64,000 bases of DNA from Mytilus californianus (taxonomy: Eukaryota; Mollusca; Bivalvia; Mytilida; Mytilidae): positions 42,473,278 to 42,537,277 of the forward strand of contig NW_026262701.1 of the NCBI RefSeq assembly GCF_021869535.1, read 5' to 3'. The position numbers were made by a program, and so were the translations under genes. This document shows, in pieces, positions 43,961 to 55,184 of this stretch. Each line of letters begins with the position of its first letter. Position 1 is the stretch's first letter. The notes under the pieces were generated by a model, which searched no databases, was not told the DNA's origin, and saw nothing but the letters and a program-made list of their open reading frames with translations.

Positions 43961-44985
43961 GAAGTTGATCATATATTTAATTTCTATTTGGTGATATTAA
44001 TTAATAATTGCAAGCTTTTGAAAAGATTATATGACACTAGAGCAAACACACCTCGCGGGTCCGTGACTGAATTAAAGTACCTATGTCTTAATTTAAGCCT
44101 GGAGTTTTAGTATTCGTATTGTCATGCTGATTGTAAGGTGCACAGTTTTCTCTGCATGCTATCAAAATCTTTCTGTTTGAACCCGTTCTGGGTTTCTTAC
44201 TACAATAAACTCACTATAATTTAAATTTAGTTTTTCAACTTAATAACCAAAATCAATAGTGGTATTGAGGTGGAAGAAAACATACTTGTTAAATAGTGTA
44301 CTAGAATGTAACATAGATATAAAATAATTACTGGAAGAATTCCAGGTTCTCCCGACAGAGGAGGGATTCACAGAAGGTAACAGATAAGTACAACCCAAAA
44401 ACTACATGTGAAATATACTATTGGTATCGGATTTGACCCGGAACTTGTTAATTATTGGTAATATTAATTTTGTGGAAAACAAAAATGCCTGGAATGGTGT
44501 AAATTTAAACAACACCATTGTCCTATATTAGTCATATATAAAGTTGAATTGTTTGATTCGTTGTTTTTCGTAATGACGGCTAACACATTGAACCTCGTTA
44601 TTTTAGTAGTCTAGATTACCTGGTTTGGGGAAGTTTTCGCTTAATAAACCGCGAAGCAATTTAATTTAAGCGTCAACTGTCCCATCCAGTTTATAAAGTA
44701 TAATCTATAAAAAAAAACTTCTAATCAATACTTACAATTTAATTTTAAATTACATTATCGTACTTAAGTAACATGATTTGTAACGTTCATTTGGGGACTA
44801 TTTGAATTTATCGTTGCGAAGCGAATATAAAATTGCGACGTTACAGTACCCTCACTATGTTATACGATATAATCTGTGATCGACGTCAATTAAGTAAGGA
44901 AATTTAACATTACAAACACAATTGAATTCTTCCTTATTAACGCATCTGTGTCTGTAGTCCACTTGTTTTCCTTATTCATTATTCA
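43961..44985. other. No gene recognised
   Basis: AT-rich sequence between two zinc-finger relics; possibly an intron of the original gene. Confidence 0.35.
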
Positions 44986-44989
44986 GATC

Positions 44990-45240
44990 GATTTTAGGAC
45001 AAACAGTACAAATGTGTAGATTCCTCTAAGCAATACGTCCACAAAAAATATTTGACAAACCACATCAGTGCAAAGCACAATAACAAAAGTTTTGAAAGTG
45101 AGACCTATCAACTGACATTTTCCTACAAAAAAAAAACACTCATGGAGCACTGTCAGAGCTCATGTTTGCATCATGTGCGGTGCTACTTTCCGCTACAAAT
45201 AAAATTATAGACGACATCAAAAGAATGAGCATAAAATTTA
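44990..45240 (+). pseudogene. Degenerate C2H2 zinc-finger array
   Basis: Readable fingers: KCVDSSKQYVHKKYLTNHIS then AKH (second Cys is Ser); SETYQLTFSYKKKTLMEH with both Cys damaged; and HVCIMCGATFRYK, a stop, then NYRRHQKNEH. At least three fingers lie in tandem, each with lost ligands or stops. The pattern (last finger RYKSNYRRH-like, then a short tail) resembles the minus-strand gene at 10872, suggesting a shared family. Confidence 0.65.
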
Positions 45241-45486
45241 AACTTATTATTCATTTAAAAATACATGGATAACAAAAGATGGCAAAACTAAGCCTTGTCT
45301 AGAAAATGAAAATTATCTTATAGTGGAGTTAGGTCCACCATTGAATTAATAAAAGTCCAGCAGATATGTGTATAAAGCTGAACCAGAAAGTAAAAGTCAG
45401 GAGGAGATAATTTTTCCTGAAGCTGCTGACATTTTAGAGATTTTTGAGGTTTTTAGATGAAATGATTACTTGGAATAGATAAACAT

Positions 45487-45940
45487 GTATGTAAACAAGT
45501 TTTTAAAGTTGGAAAGAAGTCCAGACCACATGATGAAATGTATATTGATAGGTTGATAACTAAAATACACACCGTTTTAACCGTAGAAACTGGTGTTGCT
45601 AGAACTGTTCTATCTGAAGTAATATATTTAAGAATACCAGAAGACGTCAGGTCACTTCTAGGAACTGATGGAAACCCCCCTAAGAAGTTGGGAACAAATA
45701 ATTTTGAAGTGAGACAGGGAAATCTTATTTTTTATACGGAGCTAGTTGTAGCCCAAATTGCGGAAAATGTTTTGCTATGATCGATATATCCTTGTAGTGG
45801 GCAACAAGGGTCCTGGTGATATCAGGTTGGCTGATAAAGTTTTAAGTTGGAATGAACAGACTATTCTCTTGAAATTTGTTTGTGAATTTAATAACGTTAA
45901 ACAGACAATCGCAGCAGGCGATATGGTTGTATCAGGATTG
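45487..45940 (+). pseudogene. Unrecognised coding relic
   Basis: An open frame from about 45487 reads KVGKKSRPHDEMYIDRL, then RTVLSEVIYLRIPEDVRSLL, GTDGNPPKKLGTNNFEVRQG and AQIAENVLL before a TGA at 45778. Immediately after, in another frame, YILVVGNKGPGDIRLADKVL and LKFVCEFNNVKQTIAAGDMV follow, up to a family C insertion at 45936. The residue composition looks protein-coding. I do not recognise the family. It may be the C-terminal part of the zinc-finger gene upstream. Confidence 0.4.
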
Positions 45941-46097
45941 ATTGATTGTTGATTACTTAACGTCCAGTGGCAAATATTTCATGCATGTTCAGGACGAGAA
46001 CAAGTTAACAATAATTACAATAGGTAGGTCCTGTAATAGAGGCCGTCCGGGATGAAGGTCGGGGAAATTTGGACTGCCACGGGAAAATGAGGGTATA
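45936..46097 (+). repeat. Retroposon family C, truncated copy
   Basis: (GATT)n at 45936-45948 is followed by CTTAACGTCCAGTGGCAAAT, CATGCATGTTCAGGACGAGA, GTAGGTCCTGTAATAGAGGC and GGGTATATTGGATA, where it stops. On its own minus strand this is a 5'-truncated copy with its (AATC)n tail, as expected for target-primed retroposition. Confidence 0.75.
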
Positions 46098-46286
46098 TTG
46101 GATAAGGACAGACTAAGATAGTATTCACTTCTAGAATTTTTAATAGAATCCTTTTTTGATTATATGGGGAAATCATCTTAAATTATTGCTACCTGCCTAG
46201 TTGATCTTTCAAATACTGTAACTAGTTCAGTAAGACTTTTGAAGCCTTTGGGAAAGAGGTGACCATACATTAAGACACTTATTACT

Positions 46287-46510
46287 CGGGTCCCACATGT
46301 GGAGCAGGATCTGCTTACCCTTCCGGAGCACCTGAGATCACCCCCAGTTTTTGGTGGGGTTCGTGTTGCTTAGTCTTTAGTTTTCTATGTTGTGTCATCT
46401 GTACTATTATTTGTCTGTTTGTCTTTTTATTTTTGGCCATGATGTTGTCAGTTTGTTTTCGATCTATGAGTTTGACTGTCCCTCTGGTATCTTTCGTCCC
46501 TCTTTTATTG
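46287..46510 (+). repeat. PLE 3' tail (family D), solo copy
   Basis: GGGTCCCACATGTGGAGCAG through CCGGAGCACCTGAGATCACC, GGTGGGGTTCGTGTTGCTTA and CCTCTGGTATCTTTCGTCCC is closely similar to the tails at 59757 and 61430. No reverse-transcriptase sequence precedes it. Confidence 0.8.
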
Positions 46511-46539
46511 GGATTGTCGAGTGAAATGAATGTGAGGTT

Positions 46540-47071
46540 AAACCTTTGATGATCGTTGACGATAACTCTGAGAATGAAACATTTATTATCTCGAAAGCCC
46601 GACAATTACCACTACCCAAAAATAAAGACAATAATTCAGAGTCAAGAAATTCAGATGTTTGTGCATTTTTAGCTAGAACAATACCTGAGCCTCTACGACC
46701 TCCTTCATTTCAATCTGCCTTCAAAGGAACTGGTACCTGTTAATCAGAACGTGGAGTCCCACTATTCCAGCAGATAACAGTTATTATATCATATCAGAAG
46801 ATTTTAACTTTGCTGACCATCTCATCAATTTAGCTTATACTCCTCCCATGCATTCACATACGAAGGAGATGAGAATATCATACATCAGTTGCTGGAACTC
46901 AGACACATACTCTCTCCGTCGAAACCTCACTTTACTACTTCTTCCGCTGGCCAAGACCATCTGGTTTCCCTTCAGTTTGCCTTTCATGTACTGATTTCTG
47001 CTACAAAAGAACAGAAGTCTCATCTAATGGATATAAGTAAGGAACTTTTTAAGAACCGCGACCAAATGTAG
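46540..47071 (+). pseudogene. Unrecognised coding-like relics
   Basis: The frame 46546-46743 reads DDNSENETFIISKARQLPLP then SDVCAFLARTIPEPLRPPSF, ending TGTC and TAA. The frame around 46889-47071 reads LRHILSPSKPHFTTSSAGQD then LMDISKELFKNRDQM. Both look like protein sequence more than their surroundings, but no domain is known to me. They continue the decayed region that begins with the zinc fingers at 43658. Confidence 0.35.
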
Positions 47072-48190
47072 AAATTTGCAGTTGCTTGGCCAAAGGATTC
47101 TTGAAATTGAATGTTTTAAGATATATCAATAAGTTTATTTCATACAATACTATTGAAAGATAATTACCTGTTAATTTTTCTCAATATTTGAAGGAACATT
47201 CGTTTTGATACAGTTAATAAGTCTGTAACCTAAATTAAAGTAAAATTTCAGGTAAAGTCTTTGAAAAGCTAATATTTGGAAATCGGTTCAGATTAAATTA
47301 TTCGTATTTTTGTAGAAAGGTCAAAAGAAAGATTTTTTGACAGCATACCATATTAATTACTTTATCGTTCTGCAAATAGCTAATTTATGTGCATATTTAG
47401 AAAAAGAAATGCATTTCTGCAGTCATAATAAGTATTTGAGCTGGACGTGCAAGTATGTATGCATACATATATTGTGTAATATGAACATGTGAGTGAATGA
47501 TATTGTCTGCAAGTAGATATAAAGACACAAATTTTAGTCAATGTTACCGAGTTTTAACTTTAAACTGTTAAAGTTTTTAACTTATAATGATGAGCATAAT
47601 AATTCATAATGATTGTATGTTTTTGTAAGGACACTAAAAACAAATGTGAGGGGTCAATTTAGCAACTTGGTTAAGTGAAATTCCATTGAAGTGTTCACAC
47701 TTTCACGCACCTGCTTTCGGCTAAAGACTGACAAAAAACATACCTTGAGGGAAAATTTTGTAATGCAAACTTAAATTCGGAAAAAGAAATCTTCGAGAAA
47801 TGGAGTGATTCGCATGTCAAACATGAACAGATAGTCATCCATTGTAGTAATTCAAAGTTATGTATCATAAACAGGTCATTGAATTCTTACATTCTTACTT
47901 TAGATATAACTAGTACCAATTTAACGAATATTCTGTCAAGCATCTACGTATTTCCTAGTTAATTATTTACTAGCAGCATGCCAATCATTCTTGGAAAAGT
48001 CAGTATGTGATGAAAATGTTTTTCAATATTCTCATGATTTTAGATCAGTTCAATTAAAAAAAATATCAAGGATAAGCGTTGCAACTACATAGATACAAAG
48101 TTTGCTTAACATGTAAAGGACTTTTTGTTTTCCTGTAGAGCTTATGGTAAGACTAGTTGTTGGTTGTTAGCATGGAACTTCTGCTTGCTA
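47072..48190. other. No gene recognised
   Basis: AT-rich DNA. A phrase shared with 41160-41220 occurs at about 47668-47722. Otherwise nothing supported. Confidence 0.4.
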
Positions 48191-48194
48191 TTTT

Positions 48195-48300
48195 ATGAAG
48201 GGACGCTTTGTCGAGAGGGTAGACCGTCAACTTTTGGTCTACAATGAATTGGACAAAAGACATGAAAGACTGCTACAAGTACGTCAACTGAATTGGGTAT
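48195..48300 (+). pseudogene. Short coding-like relic
   Basis: The frame reads MKGRFVERVDRQLLVYNELD then KRHERLLQVRQLNW before a family C insertion at 48317. A further coding-like stretch, LSAAANQFEVITAYFVRRFY then IDEDLTDIFHQRTTANIMNI, follows at about 48800-48935. Unrecognised; possibly parts of the same decayed gene as 45487-47071. Confidence 0.3.
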
Positions 48301-48316
48301 TGCAAATTGTGAGAAA

Positions 48317-48740
48317 AAGATTGATTGATTTTTGGTTGCTTAACGTCCAGTGGCAAATATTTCATGCATGTTCAGGACGAGAACAAATTAACAATAAATA
48401 CAATAGGTAGGTCCTGTAATAGAGGTCAACAGGGTTGCAGGTCGGGAAATTTTGGACTGCCACGGGAAAATGAGGGTATATTGGATAGGGACAGAAAATT
48501 AGCCTTGCAACAGGCCACCTACGAACCCCTCAAAGAGTTGTTGCAAGGGTTCTTAACGTGCAGAGAGCATGACCCTCTCTAAACGAGGCATCGGATTTAA
48601 CTTCCCCATTCTGACCGGACGTGGCTGCGTACTTGATACATCCTACACAGCCAAACGGACGCCCCACTTTGGCAAGGGTTTTAATGACGATCGGAAGACC
48701 TGTTGTGACCATATTTCTATTCCCAAGTCACCCTTGGGGA
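48317..48740 (+). mobile_element. Retroposon family C, near-complete copy
   Basis: It starts with (GATT)n at about 48319-48330 and ends CACCCTTGGGGA. The flanks share TGTGAGAAA (48308-48316 and 48741-48749), a candidate 9-bp target duplication. The simple-repeat end and variable-length duplication point to a LINE-mobilised retroposon whose sense strand is the minus strand. About 420 bp long, the same as the copy at 61755. Confidence 0.75.
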
Positions 48741-48749
48741 TGTGAGAAA

Positions 48750-49339
48750 TAGAAAGACTGTCTATGACCATAAATTAAATTAATTGTTAAAGAAACGTGG
48801 AGAAACTTATCAGCTGCAGCAAACCAATTTGAAGTTATCACAGCATATTTTGTAAGGAGATTTTATATTGATGAAGATTTAACTGATATTTTCCACCAAA
48901 GGACAACTGCAAATATCATGAATATTCTGGAAATATTTTTTTTGCTTTCAAATAGAAACGGCTGTTAAATATAGGAAAATCGTGAAAGATAGTAATGTTC
49001 ATGCGACTGACTCGGCTTTGTTGAGTTCAGTAGTACATGAAGGTTTTTTGCTGCCTTCTTGTTGGATGTCTTTGCTTAATAGCCATGAAAACAAAAGGAA
49101 CTAAGTTAACTCTCTGTCCTATCAGCTTTTCAGTCTTGCATTGTAATTTTTTTCAGTCATTACAACCAGCGATTTGGATGATGCCAATTTGTATAATGTT
49201 TTTTTATATTTGATATTGCTTTACCTTAGTGTTGAATAAAGTAAGAGCTTAAAAGGAAAAAGTTGAACCACTCTTTATCGCATTAAGAATATCACTGCTG
49301 ACAAGGATTCAGCCCAACAGACATCGCCAGAGTTAAAAA
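48750..49339. other. No complete gene
   Basis: Contains the coding-like trace at 48800-48935; the rest is AT-rich without recognised features. Confidence 0.35.
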
Positions 49340-49790
49340 TGAGGAAATAAAGGCAACAGTAGTATACCGATGTTCAATAGTCATAAATCGATTAAACGAA
49401 AACAAACCCGGGTCTCCAAACAAAACCGAGGGAAACACGATCAACTATACGAGGGAAACAACGGAACAACAGAAACACTGAACCGCAACAAAAACAAATG
49501 CCAACATACATAGAAACGGACTATCTGATAACAACTGCCATATTCCTGACTTGGTACAGGACGTTTTAAGAAAAATTGTGGGTTGAACCTGGTTTTATGC
49601 CAAACCTCCCGCTTATATGGCAATGTTAAAGATACCGCTAAAATGACAACATTACGTGACAGGAATACAGTACAAAAAATACAAGAACACCCAGGACAGA
49701 GCAAATACATAAATAAATAATATAATAGTACATTACAACATGTAAACCACAGAAAAATAACGGACATTTCTCATGAATTTACGACAGGAC
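49340..49790 (-). repeat. Interspersed repeat family E
   Basis: Landmarks are GAGGGAAACACGATCAACTA, GGAACAACAGAAACACTGAA, CATATTCCTGACTTGGTACA and GGGTTGAACCTGGTTTTATG, then GGCAATGTTAAAGATA. A common mussel-type repeat related in its CTTGGTACAGG part to family F. The antisense frame 49441-49767 is incidental. Confidence 0.6.
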
Positions 49791-51290
49791 ACCAGCATAC
49801 CACAAATTAAATATAAACTGTGCGTCACACGAATGTATCAATGCCACAAAACGTGACGTATTTTTGGGACGTTCATATTATCACAGGTAGATTTCTAAAA
49901 ATAGAATAGATTTGTTTTATTGTAGACACGCACAAGAATATAAACTTTGGATTGAGTTTGTAATGGTGGTTTTTTTTTTATGTATTTGCTAACAATGACA
50001 AGAATATTAAAATGGAATTTTGTTTGTTATGGTGTCATACGAATGTTAAACTGAACATGTCCTTTATGTGGTGTTTTTATTTTCTGGAATTTTGCTGGTA
50101 TATTTTCAAGAAAATAAATAAACATGTTAACAGCTACAGATAAGATGCAAATAAAATTCCTTCGAATAATGTCACATATTTATGACATGTCTCTTATTGA
50201 ATTGCGATAAAAAAAAAGTTTTGTCAAACTTGAAATCAACATTTGGGAATTCTTCCCTTCTGGTTGACATTGTAAACGTTTAGCTGGTGTCCGCAAACCA
50301 TGAAGTATCGCGTGTTTCAGACAGCAATCTTATAGTCCGTATACAGACTTTTTTCATTGGTGTTCCTTTTGATGAATCCCTTAGCAAGTCGGTTTTGTTC
50401 ATCCAAAGGAGACTTTCTATGAGAAGACTTTAAATGAAAATTTCTTTTCACCAGTTCCAACGATATATCTCTACAAATCAACTCATAGTAGATATGTAAT
50501 TGAATCATGTTTTCAGATGGTGTATATTCACAGGTAATGCGATGTTCTGTCATTCTTTAAGAGTTATGGTGAGAAAGCATTTATTACAATTTGAACCTTT
50601 CTAGTCTTGTTTATTTATTAGACAGAAAGCATCACTGTACTTTGTTAATTATAGACCCGTTTTCGGCCATAAACTTTATTAACGACTTATATAAAATTTT
50701 AAACTTGGGCGAAAATCAGAAAGTCAAAAAGCATTAGTAAAGGTCATGAGTAAACATGTGGGAGCGTAAAAAGTCTGAAGTCCATATGTTCCCGAATTTG
50801 AATCTCCCTAAACATCATTTTGATAGAAGTTGCGAAATACTGGACGCAAACACTAAATAATTCTATGCAGTTACATCCCATAGACACATAGGGTTCGATT
50901 ATAACAAACACAACTGTATTGTATTATGGCGATAAACATAGATAGACTGGAGAAAACTATCAAGTAATACATTTTCCTCTAGCAAAAGTGGTATCTGGAC
51001 TTTGTGCTTGGGAGTTATTTTGACCCTGGTTGTAAGTGCCAAAACTATAAAAATATTGTAAATTGTCAAAATGACTACATAAAAACTAAGTTTCTATTCT
51101 ACAAATGTGTCAATTATGGATTCTATAATGAAGGATTCAATTTTTTAATTATAAAATATACTTTTATGTTTTTCCTTGCAATTTAAAAAGAGTTCTTTAA
51201 TTCTACATTGTTAAATTGCGGCCTTACAAATTTCAAAGTTAATGATGTAAACATTCTAAAAAGAGAGAGGGAAGATGCAAAAGGAATAGT
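49791..51290. other. No gene recognised
   Basis: AT-rich DNA. The minus-strand frame 50317-50553 shows no known domain. Confidence 0.4.
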
Positions 51291-51294
51291 CATC

Positions 51295-51420
51295 TTCATG
51301 AGTCGAAAACAAACTGACAATGCCATTTAAAAAACCGGCTGATACACAAACAACAGTCTCCTAATTCCAACAAAGAAAACTCTAAACTGAACAACACGAG
51401 CCTAAAGGTTCCAGCAGTAT
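51295..51420 (-). repeat. Family D tail, diverged minus fragment
   Basis: AAACAAACTGACAATGCCAT reverse-complements the ATGGCGTTGTCAGTTTGTTT of the PLE tails, and AAAACTCTAAACTGAACAAC reverse-complements the block before it. Strongly diverged. Confidence 0.5.
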
Positions 51421-51615
51421 AGAAATTTTGAAAAAAGGTTCATAAAAAAAAATGTAGCGTCAACGCACAATTGTCGCAATCAAATTATTTCTTTATACTT
51501 ATTTGTTAAAACAGGAATTATTAATTTTCTAGCGTTAACTTAGACCTTTGTTCATTTTAGTTATTAAATATTACTGTTCGTGTGTATTCGAGGATAATAT
51601 TTTATACGTTTTGCA

Positions 51616-53207
51616 GGATCTCAACATTGACGACTTCAAGTCTAAACCTCCTGATTGCACCTGTATGTGCTAGTTCCCAATTCACATTTAATCCGTCTGG
51701 CCACGTTATTACCGGAGACCTCAACATTGTCAATAACACTTTCTTGCGAAATTTTTTATCCAAAGGTCCGAAATATCGTAAGCCAAAATCCATCAATTGG
51801 AAATACAACTTCAAAATACTGGTGGATTCAGTCGAGGATTATGCCAGGCAATGGGCTAAACGCGAGAAAGAAGACGTAGATACTCTTTCCGAATGGATTA
51901 AGGCTGTGAGGTCATTGATACAAATCCGAATTAGGAAACTAAATGGGCATATCAATACCCACTACGTCAATTTTTAAAGACCCAAATGTTGCAGACGCTT
52001 GTCCTACCTCCACGACAAATATGTTGTTGTCCCCGCAGATAAAGCCCCAAACAACATCGTTTTTGTGTGTAAATATCATTACATAAACTGCTTGATAAAT
52101 GAATTAGGTATTGACAATTCACTTGGAAACTCAACATATACCCTCACGACACTTACCAAAGAGGAAATCCTGGATAATCATAGGTCTGTTCTATGTTCCT
52201 TTGGAATTTCAACCAAAGATGAAGAACTGGATCTTCCATCACTGTATTGGATACCTAAACTACATAAGTGTCCTTACAAACAACGGTATATTGCTGGGTC
52301 TTCCAAGTGCTCCATGAAACCTCTTTCTAAATTATTAACATCTATTTTATCAGCAATCAAAGCCGGGCTCTAAAGTTATTGTGAAACTGCCTATTCTAGA
52401 GGTGGCGTGAATCAGATGTGGATACTAAAAAATTCCAAAGATCTTTTAGAGTACATACAATCTAAGACTCTCTCATCTTGCAATAGTATTAAAACATTTG
52501 ACTTTTCTACACTTTACACAAGTATTCCCCATTCCAAACTAAAAGACAAATTGAAAGAGTTGGTATTACTTTGTTTCATTAAAAAGAATGGCGAACGTAG
52601 ATACAAGTATCTTGTCTTGGGGGGGATAAATCCTACTTTGTAAAGAATCACTCTGATTCAAACAAAAAATTCTCTGAAACTGACATCATCAAGATGCTTG
52701 ATTTCTTGATTGACAACATATTTGTTACGTTTGGAGGACGTGTTTTTCAAGACTGTCGGAATTTCAATGGGAACCAATTGTGCCCCTCTTCTTGCCGACT
52801 TGTTTCTTTATTATTATGAGGCTGACTTCATACAGGAACTTCTTAGGAAGAAAGATAAGACGTTATCAATATCCTTTAACTCTAAGTTCCGCTATATAGA
52901 TGATGTTCTCTCACTAAATAATACAAAATTTGGTGACTTTGTTGAACGAATCTATCCCATCGAACTAGCGATAAAGGATACTACAGATACAGTTAAGTCT
53001 GCCTCATATCTTGACTCACATCTAGAAATTGACAATGAGGGTCGGTTGAAAACAAAACTTTACGACAAAAGAGATGATTTCAGCTTCCCAATTGTGAACT
53101 TTCCATTTCTATGTAGCAACATTCCAGCAGCGCCTGCATACGGAGTATATATCTCCCAATTGATACGATATTCCCGGGCTTGTGTTTCCCTTCATGATTT
53201 CCTTGAT
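51616..53207 (+). pseudogene. PLE-type reverse transcriptase, copy 1, 5' portion
   Basis: Family role: reverse transcriptase of a Penelope-like retroelement. The block starts at an acceptor-like GTTTTGCAG|GATCTC with DLNIDDFKSKPPDCTC. After a frame change: SGHVITGDLNIV, LSKGPKYRKPKSINWKYN, VVPADKAPNNIVFVC, YWIPKLHKCPYKQRYIAGSS, FDFSTLYTSIPHSKLK, GISMGTNCAPLLADLFLYYY, the catalytic FRYIDDVL, and KLYDKRDDFSFPIVNFPF. In-frame stops occur at about 51975, 52371 and 52641, plus paired frameshifts around 52610-52740. The frame is cut at 53207 by the 6.3-kb element and resumes at 59515. PLE assignment rests on the LPKLHK-FDFSTLYT-YxDD order; no GIY-YIG endonuclease was identified. Confidence 0.75.
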
Positions 53208-53585
53208 CACTGTGTATCATCGCCACCGGAAATTGGGTACTAACGAAGCGGAGGAAAATGGAAAAGAAGTAAACAAGGTAAGAATTCAATCAATTTAAAG
53301 CATTTCTACTGATTTGACGAGGGTACCGCTTAAGAAATGATTTTCTGATATATAGTTCTTTAAATTATTAGGCCGATCAGTACAAAATTAAGACAAGATT
53401 TTGTGTTATACCTCAAAATTTGCCACTTAGTACCCAAAATTTCGAGGTCGATCGTCCTTTGTCGCCACATTGGCAAGATATTCAACTGTTTTTCATTATT
53501 TTTCCAGACACACTTTTAGATTATTATAGTGTGGCATCATATTTACTGAAAGTTGTTGTCAAAAAGATGTTTTTTAAAGAATATA
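53208..53585 (+). repeat. Left terminal inverted repeat of the 6.3-kb element
   Basis: Pairs with 59131-59509 with scattered mismatches. Shared blocks include ATTGGGTACTAACGAAGCGG, CTACTGATTTGACGAGGGTA, CGCTTAAGAAATGATTTTCT, TTTCGAGGTCGATCGTCCT and GTTGTCAAAAAGATGTTTTT. It ends at TTTTAAAGAATAT. Confidence 0.9.
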
Positions 53586-53607
53586 GACCATAAAAAATAA
53601 AGTCTAG

Positions 53608-53677
53608 GGTACGGCAACTTGCTCGTGTTGACAAATTTACTGTATGGCAACTTGTTTTCAACTGTATGGCAACTTGC
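53608..53677 (+). repeat. Subterminal 15-mers, left side
   Basis: Three direct copies of a word close to TGTATGGCAACTTGC start near 53608 (GGTACGGCAACTTGC), 53641 and 53663. Equivalent inverted words occur at the same distance inside the right end (59038-59107). Confidence 0.75.
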
Positions 53678-53929
53678 TAATTTTAAAATATTTATTTGCC
53701 GTCCTTTTAAAGAAAATAAAGTATTAAGTTCAAATATCTAATTATGCATTTGATAAAAATACAATTCGCTTGACAGCATTTAAGATGTATACACAATATA
53801 AGGCTTGAACACAGTCCTATTACATCTTATACATACCCCGATGTATACAATATGAATACGGCATATACAAAACCTGGCAAATGTTTCAACTTTCGGAAAG
53901 GCATGTCACTGTTTCACTGATCTGTTTTT

Positions 53930-54160
53930 ATGCCCCTGACGTTATATGTGTCTGTCCCTGGTCAGGAACATGTAATATAGCGGCTGTCGTAGGTTGCTGT
54001 CTGACATTTGTTCATGATTTTGTTATAAATCAGGCAATTTTGATACGGTATATGGGTTTTGTTCATTGTGAAGTGTATAATGACCAATAGTTGGTTAAAT
54101 CCATTTCATTTGGACTTTGTTGGATAGTTCTCTCATTGAAAATCATTCCACATCTCCTTA
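53930..54160 (+). repeat. Interspersed repeat family B, copy 2
   Basis: AATATAGCGGCTGTCGTAGG, CTGACATTTGTTCATGATTT, GGGTTTTGTTCATTGTGAAG and ATAGTTCTCTCATTGAAAAT then CATTCCACATCTCC follow the family B order. It lies in the left half of the 6.3-kb element. Confidence 0.6.
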
Positions 54161-55184
54161 TTCAATTAATGTTATTGTCTAATTTGTAAAAGGTAGATAC
54201 AGCCAATATATTAAAATAAAGAACATTAATTTTCTAAGAAATGAACAAGCTCGGTGGCTAACACTGTTTGAATTTTTAAATCATTTTTAGAAAGAATGAA
54301 AATAAAATCCGATACAAGGGATACAAATCCCGCTGTGACTACGGCATAAACAGTTTACTATCTATATAAACTTTCTACTTGAGAATAAAGATGACCTTGT
54401 ATGTAGTTTTTGTGGTTGTCATTTTAATGCTATATACTTATTAATACAATACACAAAAGCATCTTCGACTTGTAAGTTAAAGAAATATAATCAAATAACA
54501 TCTAATAAGGACAGGTTGAAATATTTTTTAATTCCTGATGATGCATACTCATTAAATCTTTTGGAAAAATCCACGAAAGTTTAAATGTTGATTTGATAGC
54601 GTTCTTTTATTTATTTGTCCTCGTAAACAGTTTTGTTAAAATACCGAAATCGGTAAATTCTTATCGTGAAAGAATAAGTCGGGTACACCTTTTTACATTC
54701 AGGCGTACTTTAGTTGCACTTTTTTCTTCTTATTAAGACAAATGATTTTAATTCAAGAATACTAGTATATCTAACGATTAGATTATTTACACACACACAA
54801 AAATAGGGCTAACTGTTGATTTGGAAACACTATGAATTCACATTTATATTCAACCAAATAGATAGGCCGAGATCCATACATTTATAAGTTTCAAAACAGA
54901 GAAGGTGTGTTTGAAAACAAATAATCACGTGCTGCTACATGTATATCTTTTAAAGCAAATGCAAGTCTTACTTGTATTAATTATATAATTTTAATTGGCA
55001 CAATATCACATTAAAATTTACTGAGAAATATTATACATAGTAATCATGAAAATGTACTACAATGAGAATTCGGACGAATACACTCCTTCTCACTACCCCT
55101 CCATCTACTACTTTAAGTTTAGGCCAAACAGCCTTAGCAACAGTGTTTTATTCGTTTTTCCCTGCAAATAAAAAGACTGATTGA
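54161..55184. other. Interior of the 6.3-kb element, no gene
   Basis: AT-rich. AAGTCGGGTACACCTTTTTA near 54676 resembles AAGTCGGGTACACCTTTATT near 37680, a small shared repeat. No transposase motif was found here. Confidence 0.45.

Noticed and set aside
50317-50553. 78-residue minus-strand frame
   Set aside because: Looks mildly protein-like but shows no motif and no splice context; not supported.
53208-53260. Canonical V(D)J recombination signal
   Set aside because: The CACTGTG end is followed by no ACAAAAACC-like nonamer at 12 or 23 bp; only the heptamer-like end and 5-bp duplication resemble RAG/Transib.
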